From Hyphomonas sp. (GTDB taxonomy: Bacteria > Pseudomonadota > Alphaproteobacteria > Caulobacterales > Hyphomonadaceae), in the NCBI GenBank assembly GCA_013791775.1, contig VMTE01000009.1, forward strand, positions 1 through 42,665: a DNA stretch of 42,665 nucleotides, in the 5' to 3' direction. A model generated the notes under the pieces. That model was given only the letters and a program-made list of their open reading frames with translations. It was not told the DNA's origin and made no database searches. Below, in pieces: positions 1-7,889 of this stretch (positions are counted from its first letter, which is position 1; each line of letters opens with the position of its first letter). Position numbers and translations under genes: made by a program.

Positions 1-137
1 CTGCCAGCTCCCCGCTCGTTGCCGGAGGCTCCGCACCAGCCGGTTACCCAGCTCGCACGCTCCGGTTAGAAATGGTCGAGAAGGCTCGACCAGAGGCATC
101 CCTGCCTCACTCAACAGATGCGACTTTCTGGTCGCAC
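1..137 (-). ncRNA. 5' part of a probable group II intron (domain I), cut by the window edge
   Basis: On the minus strand the ArdA reading frame loses family resemblance exactly where the sequence GTGCGACC begins at 137, which fits the GUGYG 5' consensus of bacterial group II introns. The RNA then folds into consecutive perfect local hairpins: GCGAC/GTCGC near 120-135, AGGCA/TGCCT with a GGGA loop near 93-106, and GGTCGAG/CTCGACC with a four-base loop near 73-90. Such runs of small stems are typical of structured RNA and not of codons. Orientation matches ardA, as splicing requires. The rest of the intron, including any reverse transcriptase/maturase ORF, would lie left of the window. The intron call is inference from the boundary motif, structure and broken homology; a chimeric ArdA tail is the alternative, since the frame also happens to stay open to the edge. 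Confidence 0.62.
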
Positions 138-357
138 CGTGGATAGCCCATTCTTCGGCATCGGGCTCCGGGCTGGCGCGCAGCATCGCCGAAACTTCGC
201 GCCAGATTTCGTCGGGCGTCGTGGCCTCGATCCAACGTCCGTGCAGGCGTCCGTTGTTGTAGGCCGCGAGGCACGCGACGTAGATGCGGGGCCTGTCCTG
301 AAGGGTTGGCGCACCCGCAGTTCCAAGAAGTGCAACGGTCGTGGTCTGGTCGGTCAT
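138..357 (-). CDS. ardA: ArdA-type antirestriction protein, 5' exon (partial)
   Basis: Seventy-three codons from ATG at 357 give an N-terminus with the ArdA signature: RIYVACLAAYNNGRLHGRW, then TPDEIW and SPEPDAEEWAIH. ArdA proteins mimic B-form DNA and block type I restriction enzymes, protecting incoming conjugative DNA. The start has a good ribosome site, AAGGAGACAGAC before the ATG. After His73 the family normally continues with Asp-Tyr-Glu; here the last base G followed by GTGCGACC departs from the family. This fits interruption between the first and second base of the Asp codon by a group II intron. The remainder of the gene should lie beyond the left edge. Location in a conjugative element, upstream of or near the transfer genes, is typical for ardA. 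Confidence 0.8.
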
Positions 358-438
358 GTCTGTCTCCTTCCCGCCCGTTCTTTTCCGCATCAGGCGGAGG
401 TGGGCGGCGAGAAGGCGCTTGGCCGGAGCGCATAAGGG

Positions 439-515
439 CGCCGCGCAAGGGGAAGCTGTAGGTATGATGCCTACGGACGTTTAAACGCAATCAAGTCCCG
501 CCCCCTTGCGCGGCG
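439..515. repeat. Nested palindromes upstream of ardA (14-bp inverted repeat)
   Basis: The arms CGCCGCGCAAGGGG (439-452) and CCCCTTGCGCGGCG (502-515) are exact reverse complements. The 49 bases between them hold a 10-bp palindrome CGTTTAAACG (478-487) and a GTAGG/CCTAC stem (458-474). The rest of the 358-656 gap between ardA and fic shows no convincing gene. A fold-back structure in front of an antirestriction gene recalls single-strand promoters that fire when transferred DNA enters a recipient; that role is inference. It could also be a regulator-binding region. Confidence 0.6.
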
Positions 516-656
516 ACCGCGCTCTGGCAAACGCGCCGTCCGCCCACCCCCGGCTGAGGAGGAACATAATTGAGGCGGAGGCAAGCTCGATCAGACCTGC
601 CACGCGCGCTGCCAACTGGAATGAGCCGAAGATCAACCCGGCGGGCATGCTTCAGT

Positions 657-1829
657 TCAGAGCGGCTCTGTCCCTGCTTCGAGGAGAGACAGGTATCGCT
701 GATACACAAACACCCGCCCCCGCGCCTTCCCGGTGACCTCCTCAACAATGCCGAGTGCCTGCAGGCGCTCAAGCGCTGCCGTCGCCGTCGGAAACGTAAC
801 GCCGGAAAGCTCAGCCGCCGTGCCGATCGTCAGGAGCGGGCGCTTCTGAAGGATTGCATGCAAAGCCTGAGCGGCCGGCGCCCCACGCCCAAGCCCCGCG
901 ATCTTCGAAGCATCTTCGGCGAAGATCGCAGAAATCGACCGCGCCGCTTCATGCGCCTGGCGCGCCACATCCCGCACACCGGTCAGGAAGAACTCAAGCC
1001 AGGTCTCCCATCGGCCGTGCTCGCGCACTTCCTGAAGCAGCGCGTAATACGTCGCCCGATGGGATTTCAGGTAAAGGCTGAGATAAAGCAGCGGCTCGTC
1101 GAGGATGCCCTGCTCGCAGAGATACAGCGTGATCAGCAGTCGCCCAAGCCTGCCGTTGCCATCAAGGAACGGGTGAATCGTTTCGAACTGCACATGCGCG
1201 AGGCCCGCCTTGATGAGCGGCGGCAGGCCGGAGTCCGTCTCGTGAAGGAAAGCCTCAAGATTGCTCATGAGGTCCAGCACGTGCTGAGGCGGCGGTGGCA
1301 CGAACAGGGCGTTTCCGGGCCGTGTCCCACCAATCCAGTTCTGAGAGCGCCGGAACTCGCCCGGCTGCTGGGTGCTTCCCCTCCCAGAGGACAGGAGAAT
1401 GCCATGCATCTCCTTCAGCAAGCGGAGCGATAGCGGGAACCCGCCGCGGATGCGGTCCAGGCCATGCGTCAGCGCCGCGACATAGGTCGAGACTTCCTCG
1501 ACATCGTCGAGCGGTACGCCGGGCGCGGCCTCATCTTCGTAGAGGAGCAGGTCGGACAGCGAAGACTGGGTCCCCTCGATCTGGGACGAGAGCAGCGCTT
1601 CCTTGCGCACATACATGTAGAGGAAGAGCGAGGTGTCGGGCGCCACGCTGCGAACCCCGTCCAGCCGGCCAAGCGCGAGCATGGCCTCGCTGGCGAGTAA
1701 GGACAGGCCGGTCATGTCGATCGGGGGCCGGGGCGGCAGGTCCGGCGGCAGGAAGGCGCGCACGGTCTCGCCGGTGACAGTGCTCGTCACCCATTTGCCT
1801 TTCCGGCCGCAATCCTGCGGAGCTGACAT
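657..1829 (-). CDS. Fic family protein with C-terminal winged helix
   Basis: A 390-residue protein with a Fic N-terminal domain, the Fic core and a helix-turn-helix tail. The catalytic motif HPFLDGNGRLGR is intact (His near 219), so AMP transfer or a related nucleotide transfer to a hydroxyl side chain is expected. SSQIEG near 81-86 fits the inhibitory-helix motif (S/T)xxxE(G/N) placed before the core, suggesting an autoinhibited enzyme. Residues about 320-380 look like a winged-helix DNA-binding domain (TIGTAAELSG, then TFPTATAALERL), so the protein may repress its own promoter. I choose ATG 1829 over the in-frame ATG at 1853, because the later start has AAAGGA seven bases upstream while the earlier one lies inside the operator-like repeat. 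It is not paired with an evident small antitoxin. Confidence 0.88.
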   Translation of the reverse strand: MSAPQDCGRKGKWVTSTVTGETVRAFLPPDLPPRPPIDMTGLSLLASEAMLALGRLDGVRSVAPDTSLFLYMYVRKEALLSSQIEGTQSSLSDLLLYEDEAAPGVPLDDVEEVSTYVAALTHGLDRIRGGFPLSLRLLKEMHGILLSSGRGSTQQPGEFRRSQNWIGGTRPGNALFVPPPPQHVLDLMSNLEAFLHETDSGLPPLIKAGLAHVQFETIHPFLDGNGRLGRLLITLYLCEQGILDEPLLYLSLYLKSHRATYYALLQEVREHGRWETWLEFFLTGVRDVARQAHEAARSISAIFAEDASKIAGLGRGAPAAQALHAILQKRPLLTIGTAAELSGVTFPTATAALERLQALGIVEEVTGKARGRVFVYQRYLSLLEAGTEPL

Positions 1830-1834
1830 GGTCG

Positions 1835-1906
1835 ATCCTTTAATAGCGCCCATTCGTTATTAAAGGATAACTCTATACGCTTTAATAGCTGATTGGGCAA
1901 TTAAAG
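1835..1906 (-). promoter_or_regulatory. fic promoter with two operator-like inverted repeats
   Basis: Reading leftward, TTGCCC (1900-1895) and TATAGA (1877-1872) are separated by 17 bases and make a plausible promoter for fic. Two inverted repeats with the same half-site surround it: ATCCTTTAATA (1835-1845) with TATTAAAGGAT (1858-1868), and CTTTAAT (1880-1886) with ATTAAAG (1900-1906). The first pair covers the expected transcript start and one arm contains the Shine-Dalgarno bases. This fits autorepression by the Fic protein's winged helix, or an RNA hairpin that masks the ribosome site. Confidence 0.6.
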
Positions 1907-2046
1907 GCTTCCGCCCTGTCCGGAAACGAGAAAATTGCCGGGTTCGGCCCAACCCGCCGAGCAAGAGTCCAAAATGTCCCAGGCAGCCAGGCCAACCTCT
2001 TAAGGACTCGCGCGCCCCGCCCGAATCTTTCCATGACTCCCGTATC

Positions 2047-2454
2047 ATGGCGCTACACATCAGAGACTTCCGTCAGAGCGATGCCGCTGAGCTCACCCAG
2101 CTCAGCGAGTCTGCCCACGTTCTCGGCGCCCTGCCCTCGCCTGAGGCTGGCGCCCGCATACTCATTGGCCTGCGCGGGCACCGGCTCACCGGCGCCATCT
2201 GGTTTACCCTCAAGGGGCAGACCGGCATCATCTCGTGCATCGCGGTCGCCCAGGCCAATGGCTGGCATTCGGATGTCCAAGAACTCATCGTTGAAGCAAG
2301 CCTCTGGCTCAGCTCACGCGGCGCGGCGCACATCGACCTCATGACTATTCCGGGCGACGAGGCCCTCATCGCCTCCCTGATGGAACTAAACTTCAGGACC
2401 GACGAGCGCACGGGCGTCATGCGCCGATTATTGCCCGCTCAGAGCGCTGCCTGA
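2047..2454 (+). CDS. GNAT-like acetyltransferase (putative)
   Basis: A 135-residue cytoplasmic protein. The beginning, LHIRDFRQSDAAELTQL, resembles the first strand and helix of GNAT acetyltransferases, and the second half (helix ELIVEASLWLSSRGAAHIDL, then SLMELNFRTDERTGVMRRLL) resembles the back part of that fold. The acetyl-CoA pyrophosphate loop (Q/RxxGxG/A) is degenerate: VAQANGWHSD occupies the place where it would be expected. Substrate cannot be inferred. It stands alone between fic (divergent) and the DUF2285 gene (convergent), with no strong ribosome site before ATG 2047. Accessory ICE gene; the fold assignment is from pattern only. Confidence 0.6.
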   Translation: MALHIRDFRQSDAAELTQLSESAHVLGALPSPEAGARILIGLRGHRLTGAIWFTLKGQTGIISCIAVAQANGWHSDVQELIVEASLWLSSRGAAHIDLMTIPGDEALIASLMELNFRTDERTGVMRRLLPAQSAA

Positions 2455-2725
2455 ACCGGCCCCGCATCGAGCGGCCGCGACCCCTCTGACCGCCATCGTT
2501 TTGAGCGACCCCGCTCCACCGGTCACCTGCGGACAGTGGGAAGCGCGGCCGCGCGGACCTGCCGGCGAGACCCAGCCACACGGCCTTTTGCCGAATGACC
2601 GGATCCTCATTGAGCCTCGCCGGGCAGCCCGGCGCGCTCGCTTTGTATCCAAACGACACTAGTCCAGCCGGGCGAACAGCCCCGCGCCTCTGGCGCGGGC
2701 AGGCCGCGAAGGGCCTCAGGCCTCC
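2455..2725. other. Intergenic region between convergent genes, with one hairpin
   Basis: No gene is supported here. At 2681-2699 lies a perfect hairpin, CCCGCGCC-TCT-GGCGCGGG, 27 bases beyond the stop of the DUF2285 gene. It has no T tract, so it is only a weak candidate terminator for that gene. Short frames on the minus strand around 2417-2659 lack recognisable domains. Confidence 0.4.
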
Positions 2726-3574
2726 TTACGCCGCGCGCAGATCTCCGCTGATCCGCGCCCCGAGAAGTTCGGTCAGGTATCCACCGTCCCGAAGACTTTC
2801 TGCTTTGCGGATCACATAGCGCAGGGACGCGCGCAGCGCGCTTCCATCATTGCCCCATTCTTCCGCAACGGCGGCGGGGCCGTGAAGGAGCGAGGCAATT
2901 TCGCGCTGGCTCATTCCGGCTTTGAGACAGTCGAGCGCGATGACGCCATTACGCAGGATCTGCGTCGTCTTCGTCCAGCGCGCCGCTGACGTGTCCGGAC
3001 CTTTTCCGTAGAGGCGGAGCGCTTCCTTCTGGACTTTCAGCTTGCGCTCTAAATCGATGAGATCTGGCGTCTGCATTTTCATTCTTACCGGTTCAATACT
3101 GAGATGAGACATGCCGGTGCAGCGCACCTGGACGATGCATCCCTTTCCGCGGATCAGGAGATATTCACGGGCCGCGGTGTCGGTGACGTGTGTAATGCTG
3201 CAGTGATGTACGGTCCGGTCCCAGATATCGCAGCGCTCACCCGGCAGGCGCGGCGTGCAATTCACCTCGACCTGGTCGGGAAACACGTAATGGGTCCAGA
3301 CCGCGTCGGCGTCGATTCCGCTCAAATCCGGATCCGGCATGAGCACCAAGCCCCAGCGCTCTGCGAGGCCCTGCGGCACGCGCGACCGGAGCAGCCGGAT
3401 GGGGGCGCAGGGCGCCTTCCTCTCGGAAATGTCGGCATCCTTCCGGCTGGCCGCATCGCGGCGCAGTTCGTCATTGCGCCGGGCGTACTCCCAGGCCCAG
3501 CGATCCATAGGAAGGCGGGACAGGTAATCGTAGGGGGCAGTCTCTGCGCAGGTCTCGAGTGTAAACGTCTTCAT
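2726..3574 (-). CDS. DUF6499-DUF2285 transcriptional regulator (FseA-like)
   Basis: A 282-residue protein. The N-terminus YDYLSRLPMDRWAWEYARRN is the DUF6499 signature. The C-terminal half, with KEALRLYGKG, DCLKAGMSQREIASLLHG and SLRYVIRKAESLRDGGY, is a DUF2285 helix-turn-helix domain. Proteins of this architecture are common in alphaproteobacterial ICEs. In Mesorhizobium symbiosis islands the equivalent activator FseA is made by ribosomal frameshifting from two genes and switches on excision; here both domains are in one uninterrupted frame. Start ATG 3574 has ACGAGGA close upstream and is preferred over ATG 3613. The gene diverges from trbB, so it may control the transfer operon or the excision gene; that is inference. 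Confidence 0.82.
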   Translation of the reverse strand: MKTFTLETCAETAPYDYLSRLPMDRWAWEYARRNDELRRDAASRKDADISERKAPCAPIRLLRSRVPQGLAERWGLVLMPDPDLSGIDADAVWTHYVFPDQVEVNCTPRLPGERCDIWDRTVHHCSITHVTDTAAREYLLIRGKGCIVQVRCTGMSHLSIEPVRMKMQTPDLIDLERKLKVQKEALRLYGKGPDTSAARWTKTTQILRNGVIALDCLKAGMSQREIASLLHGPAAVAEEWGNDGSALRASLRYVIRKAESLRDGGYLTELLGARISGDLRAA

Positions 3575-3633
3575 TGCAGTCCTCGTTCTGCCCACAGGCA
3601 AAGCAAATTTCATTCCAAAGAAGAAATGTGCGA

Positions 3634-3660
3634 CAATTTTGCCCGCAATAGGGGAAATTG
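3634..3660. promoter_or_regulatory. Inverted repeat between the regulator and the trb operon
   Basis: CAATTT (3634-3639) and AAATTG (3655-3660) form a 6-bp inverted repeat with a 15-base spacer in the AT-richer divergent region 3575-3842. It could be an operator for the transfer operon or for the regulator. I could not define a clear promoter for trbB. Confidence 0.3.
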
Positions 3661-3842
3661 AATCTCCTCCGTATAGGGATCATTAATCTTCAAGGCCGCC
3701 AGTGCTTGCCGGGGGCCATGCCTGGGGACTTGCGGGTGTTTGCACAGGCCTGCCGCAACTTGCACAGGATGGCCCCGCGTCCAACTCACGCGAGCGCCTG
3801 AAAGCTGGGAGCTTGTCCGGGACAGGAGAGGTCCCGCGCCCC

Positions 3843-4838
3843 ATGAGCTACCGCTTACACCAGCAGGAAACAGAATGCCGGCGCAGCCTGATGCTGCGCA
3901 CTGCCTTCTGCCCGGTGGTTCGAGAAGCGCTCGATGCGGCCGACACGATCGAAGTGATGGCCAATCCCGATGGCTCGATCTGGATCGAGAAAGCGGGCGC
4001 AGGCGTCATCGTTTCAGAGCACATCCTGGATGCCGCCGACCGGGAACGTGTGATCCGGCTGGTCGCCTCTGGCGCGGGTGATATCGTCCGCGCGGGGCAT
4101 CCGATCATTTCCGCCGAACTTCCGGGGACCGGCGAGCGGTTTGAAGGCTTGCTCCCACCGGTTTCGACATCGCCGTGCTTTTCGATCCGCAAGCCCGCCT
4201 CGTCGCCGTTCGGGCTCAGCGACTATGTCGAACAGGGTAGCCTGTCGCCTGCCCTTTGCGCGGCGCTCAAGGAAGCGCTCGGCGCGCATGCGAACATCCT
4301 GATTGCGGGCGGCACGTCTTCCGGCAAGACGACGTTCACGAACGCGCTGCTGGCAGAGCCGGTGCTCGCCGCCGACCGGATCATCATTCTTGAAGACACG
4401 CGGGAGCTTAGCTGCGCGGTGCCCAATGCCGTCCAGCTGAGGACCCAGCGCGGCAGCGTCTGCCTGCAGGAACTTGTCCGCTCGACGCTACGCCTGCGCC
4501 CTGACCGGATCATTGTCGGGGAAGTGCGAGGGCCAGAAGCGCTCGAGCTGCTGAAGGCCTGGAACACGGGCCATCCCGGCGGGATCACGACGCTGCATTC
4601 AAATTCTGCGCTCGGCGCGCTGAGGCGTCTCGAACAGTTGACGCTTGAAGCGACACCGCGCGCCCCGTTCGATCTCATCGCCGACGCGATCGACGTGGTT
4701 GTCTTCATGAGCCGCGCGAACGGCGCCCGCCGCATAGAGGAGGCGCTACGCGTCCTCAGCTTCGACGGCGACGGCTACGTGACCGAGCCGCTCGTGTCGC
4801 GGTCCCTTACCCTCGTCAAACACGGAGACTTCACATGA
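3843..4838 (+). CDS. trbB: TrbB, conjugal transfer ATPase (VirB11 type)
   Basis: A 331-residue hexameric secretion ATPase of the type IV transfer machine, acting at the inner membrane on the cytoplasmic side. The Walker A motif GGTSSGKT is at about 156-163, followed by IIILEDTRE (Asp box), DRIIVGEVRG (Walker B) and GHPGGITTLHSNSA (His box), in the order usual for VirB11/TrbB. ATG 3843 is chosen because the family starts near this point and an AGGAGAG ribosome site lies about 13 bases upstream; an open extension back to 3702 has no family character. It is the first gene of the trb operon, and its stop overlaps the trbC start by ATGA. Confidence 0.93.
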   Translation: MSYRLHQQETECRRSLMLRTAFCPVVREALDAADTIEVMANPDGSIWIEKAGAGVIVSEHILDAADRERVIRLVASGAGDIVRAGHPIISAELPGTGERFEGLLPPVSTSPCFSIRKPASSPFGLSDYVEQGSLSPALCAALKEALGAHANILIAGGTSSGKTTFTNALLAEPVLAADRIIILEDTRELSCAVPNAVQLRTQRGSVCLQELVRSTLRLRPDRIIVGEVRGPEALELLKAWNTGHPGGITTLHSNSALGALRRLEQLTLEATPRAPFDLIADAIDVVVFMSRANGARRIEEALRVLSFDGDGYVTEPLVSRSLTLVKHGDFT

Positions 4839-5170
4839 CGAACAACCAGACCGACCATGGCAGGAACAGCGCCCGCAAAGCGGCGATCCTGATTGGCCTC
4901 ACCGCAGCCCTTACCCTTCCGGCCCATGCTGCTGGCACGGGCATGCCCTGGGAAGGTCCGCTCGACCAGATCCTCTCCTCGATCGAAGGCCCGGTTGCCC
5001 GCATCGTTGCGGTGATCATCATCACGATCACGGGTCTCACCCTTGCGTTCGGCGAGACGTCGGGCGGTTTCCGCAAGCTGATCCAGATCGTGTTCGGCCT
5101 GTCGATCGCGTTCGCGGCAACGAGCTTCTTCCTGACCTTCTTCTCGTTCGGCGGCGGGGCATTGATCTAA
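4835..5170 (+). CDS. trbC: TrbC, conjugative pilin (VirB2 type)
   Basis: A 111-residue precursor of the conjugative pilus subunit. A hydrophobic leader (about 15-33) ends at PAHA, a likely signal peptidase site, and two further hydrophobic helices (about 55-75 and 84-108) flank a short charged loop GETSGGFRK, the usual VirB2/TrbC layout. In RP4 the mature pilin is cyclised by TraF; no traF-like peptidase is visible in the window. The start overlaps the trbB stop by four bases, and the stop codon shares one base with the trbD ATG (TAATG), so translation is coupled. Confidence 0.9.
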   Translation: MTNNQTDHGRNSARKAAILIGLTAALTLPAHAAGTGMPWEGPLDQILSSIEGPVARIVAVIIITITGLTLAFGETSGGFRKLIQIVFGLSIAFAATSFFLTFFSFGGGALI

Positions 5171-5424
5171 TGACGGAGGGGTTCGAGATCCCGGTCCGCC
5201 GGTCCCTGACCGAGCCGGTCCTGATGGCGGGCGCGCCGCGCACGGCGGCCATCGTCATCGGGACTGTGGCCGCAGCGGTCGGGCTCGGCCTGCAACTCTG
5301 GATCCCCGGCCTCCTCATCTGGATCGGCGGACATTCTGCGGCCGTGTTCATGGCCCGCCGCGATCCGGACTTCATGACCGTCATGGCCCGCGCGATGCGG
5401 CACAAGGAGTATCTCTCATGCTGA
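5170..5424 (+). CDS. trbD: TrbD, conjugal transfer protein (VirB3 type)
   Basis: An 84-residue inner-membrane protein with the TrbD start (EGFEIPVRRSLTEPVLMAGAPR) and a long hydrophobic hairpin at about 25-60. VirB3-type proteins associate with the VirB4/TrbE ATPase in the inner-membrane complex. The short cytoplasmic tail (ARRDPDFMTVMARAMRHKEYL) matches the family. It overlaps trbE by seven bases, the expected partner gene. Confidence 0.9.
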   Translation: MTEGFEIPVRRSLTEPVLMAGAPRTAAIVIGTVAAAVGLGLQLWIPGLLIWIGGHSAAVFMARRDPDFMTVMARAMRHKEYLSC

Positions 5425-7889
5425 ACCTCGCAGAGTATGCAGACCGCCCGAGGCTGCTGGCCGACTACCTCCCCTGGGCCTGTCTCGTGGCGCCGGGTGT
5501 GATCCTCAACAAGGACGGCGCATTCCAGGCGAGCTTCCGGTATCGGGGACCGGACCTCGAAAGCTCGACCGAATCTGAACTTGTCGCCGTCACTGCGCGT
5601 CTCAACAATGTCCTGCGCCGGTTCGGCACCGGCTGGGCGCTCTTCTTCGAAGCCGTACGCCGCGAAGCGCCGCCCTATCCGGAATGCGCCTTCCCTGATG
5701 CGGTCTCCTGGCTCGTCGACGAGGAACGCGCCATCGCTTCCGATGAGTCCGGCGCGCGCTACGAGAGCGACTATTACCTGACGCTGCTCTGGCTGCCGCC
5801 GGAAGACCTCACAGGTCATGCTGAACGTGCGCTCGTCACCAAGGCGAAGACCGAAGACGCCTATGCCTGGCGTGCAAGGCTGGAAGAGTTCCAGCAGCAT
5901 GCCGCAAGGGCGTTCGACCTCCTCTCCACTGCGCTCCCCGAGATTGCGCGGCTGACGGACAGCGAGACCCTCACCTATCTGCATTCGACTATCTCGACGA
6001 AGCGCCACCCCGTCGCCGTCCCGGAACTTCCCGTCTTCCTCGATGCCGTGCTGGCGGACGAGCCGTTCACCGGCGGGCTGGAGCCGATGATCGGCCAGGC
6101 CCACATCCGTACCCTGACGGTCCTCGGATATCCGGCCTCAACGCTGCCCGGCATCCTCGACGAACTGAACCGTCAGGGGTTCGGCTATCGCTGGGTGACG
6201 CGGTTCATTGCGATGGACAAGGCCGAGGCCGAGAAGCTGCTCTCGAAGAAACGGCGCCACTGGGCCGCCAAGCGCAAGTCGGTTGCCGCGATCCTGCGCG
6301 AGACCATGTTCAATGAGCCGACAACGCTCGTCGACAATGACGCGGACAACAAGGCGCAGGACGCCGACGCTGCGCTGCAGGAACTCGGGAGCGACCTCGT
6401 CTCCTATGGCTATGTGACCACCACGGTCACGGTCATCCATGAAGACGCGCGACTTGCAGAGGAGCAGGCCCGCACGCTGGAGCGGATCATCAACGGCCGC
6501 GGGTTCACGGTGATCGCCGAGAGTCTCAACGCCGTCGAAGCCTGGCTTGGAAGCCTACCCGGTCACCCTTATGCTAATGTCCGCCAGCCGGTGCTGCATA
6601 CGCTGAACCTTGCGCACATGATCCCAGTCTCGGCGGTCTGGGCGGGCGATGCCTGGAACCGCCACCTCAATGGCCCTGCGCTGATCGAAGCCCAGACCGG
6701 TGGGTCAACACCGTTCCGGCTCAACCTGCATGCCGGCGATGTCGGGCATACGATGATTGTGGGCCCGACGGGCGCCGGCAAATCCGTTCTCCTCGCCATG
6801 CTGGCCCTGCAATGGCAGCGCTACCCCGGCGCCCAGGTCTTCATCTTCGACAAGGGCGGATCGGCGAGGGCCACCACGCTGGCGCTCGGGGGCAAACACA
6901 TCCGCTTTGGTGACGGCCGGCAGCCTGACCTCCAGCCCCTGGCGAACATCGATACATGGCAGGGCGCCGGCCTTGCAGCCGGCTGGCTGCAGGGACTTCT
7001 CGAACAAGCGGGCCTCAAGCTGACGCCGGAACTCAAAGCCCGGCTTTGGGAAGCCCTGATGGCCCTCGCCTCTGCGCCGCCGCGAGAGCGCACGCTCACC
7101 GGTCTCTCGCTCATGCTGCAGGACCGCGAGCTGCGCACCGCGCTCGAGCCTTACACACTCGAGGGCCCGCTCGGACGGCTACTGGACGCCGACGAAGACA
7201 CGCTGGCGCTTTCAGATCTCGCCTGTTTCGAGATGGAAGAGCTGATGCACCTCTCCGGAGCGGCGCTCCCCGTCCTGACACATCTCTTCGACCGGCTTGA
7301 AGACCGGTTCGACGGCCGGCCCACGCTGCTGATCCTCGACGAGGCCTGGCTGTTCCTCGACCATACTGCATTTGCGGGCCGCATTCGCGAATGGCTGAAG
7401 ACCCTGCGCAAGAAGAATGTCGCGGTCGTGTTCGCGACCCAGTCCCTTGCCGATATCACCACGAGCAGCATTGCGCCGGCCCTGATCGAATCCTGCCCGA
7501 CGCGGATCTTCCTGCCCAATGAGCGCGCCGGCGAGCCGCAGATGCGCGAGGCCTATGAACGGTTCGGGCTGAACGCCCGCCAGATCGAGATCATCGCGCG
7601 GGGGACGCCGAAGCGGGACTATTACTTCCAGTCGCCCAGAGGCTGCCGCCTGTTCGATTTGAGCCTTGGCCCTGTGGCGCTCGCCTTCGCCGCCGCTGGC
7701 ACCCCGGAAGACCAGGCCACAATCGACCGCGTCATGGCCGAGACCGAAGGCGAGGGCTTCGCCGAGACCTGGCTCCACGAAAAAGGCCTCGCCTGGGCGG
7801 CAGACCTGCTCGCCCGATGGCCGGGCCATCCATCCGCCGAGCAGCCGCACAGCCAAGCCTTCCGCCCACAGATCCTTGCCGCCGAATGA
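5418..7889 (+). CDS. trbE: TrbE, conjugal transfer ATPase (VirB4 type)
   Basis: An 823-residue ATPase that powers pilus assembly and substrate transfer. The N-terminal CagE/TrbE/VirB region (LNLAEYADRPRLLADYLPWACLV) is followed by the C-terminal RecA-like ATPase, with Walker A GPTGAGKS at 449-456 and Walker B LLILDEAW near 636-643. VVFATQSLADI after that is the usual downstream motif. Length is normal for TrbE. The stop overlaps the trbJ start by ATGA. A long open frame on the opposite strand here is a codon-bias shadow. Confidence 0.95.
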   Translation: MLNLAEYADRPRLLADYLPWACLVAPGVILNKDGAFQASFRYRGPDLESSTESELVAVTARLNNVLRRFGTGWALFFEAVRREAPPYPECAFPDAVSWLVDEERAIASDESGARYESDYYLTLLWLPPEDLTGHAERALVTKAKTEDAYAWRARLEEFQQHAARAFDLLSTALPEIARLTDSETLTYLHSTISTKRHPVAVPELPVFLDAVLADEPFTGGLEPMIGQAHIRTLTVLGYPASTLPGILDELNRQGFGYRWVTRFIAMDKAEAEKLLSKKRRHWAAKRKSVAAILRETMFNEPTTLVDNDADNKAQDADAALQELGSDLVSYGYVTTTVTVIHEDARLAEEQARTLERIINGRGFTVIAESLNAVEAWLGSLPGHPYANVRQPVLHTLNLAHMIPVSAVWAGDAWNRHLNGPALIEAQTGGSTPFRLNLHAGDVGHTMIVGPTGAGKSVLLAMLALQWQRYPGAQVFIFDKGGSARATTLALGGKHIRFGDGRQPDLQPLANIDTWQGAGLAAGWLQGLLEQAGLKLTPELKARLWEALMALASAPPRERTLTGLSLMLQDRELRTALEPYTLEGPLGRLLDADEDTLALSDLACFEMEELMHLSGAALPVLTHLFDRLEDRFDGRPTLLILDEAWLFLDHTAFAGRIREWLKTLRKKNVAVVFATQSLADITTSSIAPALIESCPTRIFLPNERAGEPQMREAYERFGLNARQIEIIARGTPKRDYYFQSPRGCRLFDLSLGPVALAFAAAGTPEDQATIDRVMAETEGEGFAETWLHEKGLAWAADLLARWPGHPSAEQPHSQAFRPQILAAE

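Noticed and set aside
138-357. ArdA with a natural alternative C-terminus
   Set aside because: The frame stays open to the left edge, but the tail has no ArdA character, starts at an intron-type motif and folds as RNA hairpins. The intron explanation is preferred, not proven.
570-1433. 287-codon plus-strand frame starting after GAGGAGGAAC
   Set aside because: Despite a ribosome-site-like sequence, it is antisense to fic and its product is Arg-rich with no family character.
2681-2699. Strong rho-independent terminator
   Set aside because: The hairpin is perfect but no T tract follows on either strand, so only a weak terminator claim is made.
5037-6104. 355-codon minus-strand frame
   Set aside because: Antisense to trbC-trbD-trbE, which carry clear family motifs.
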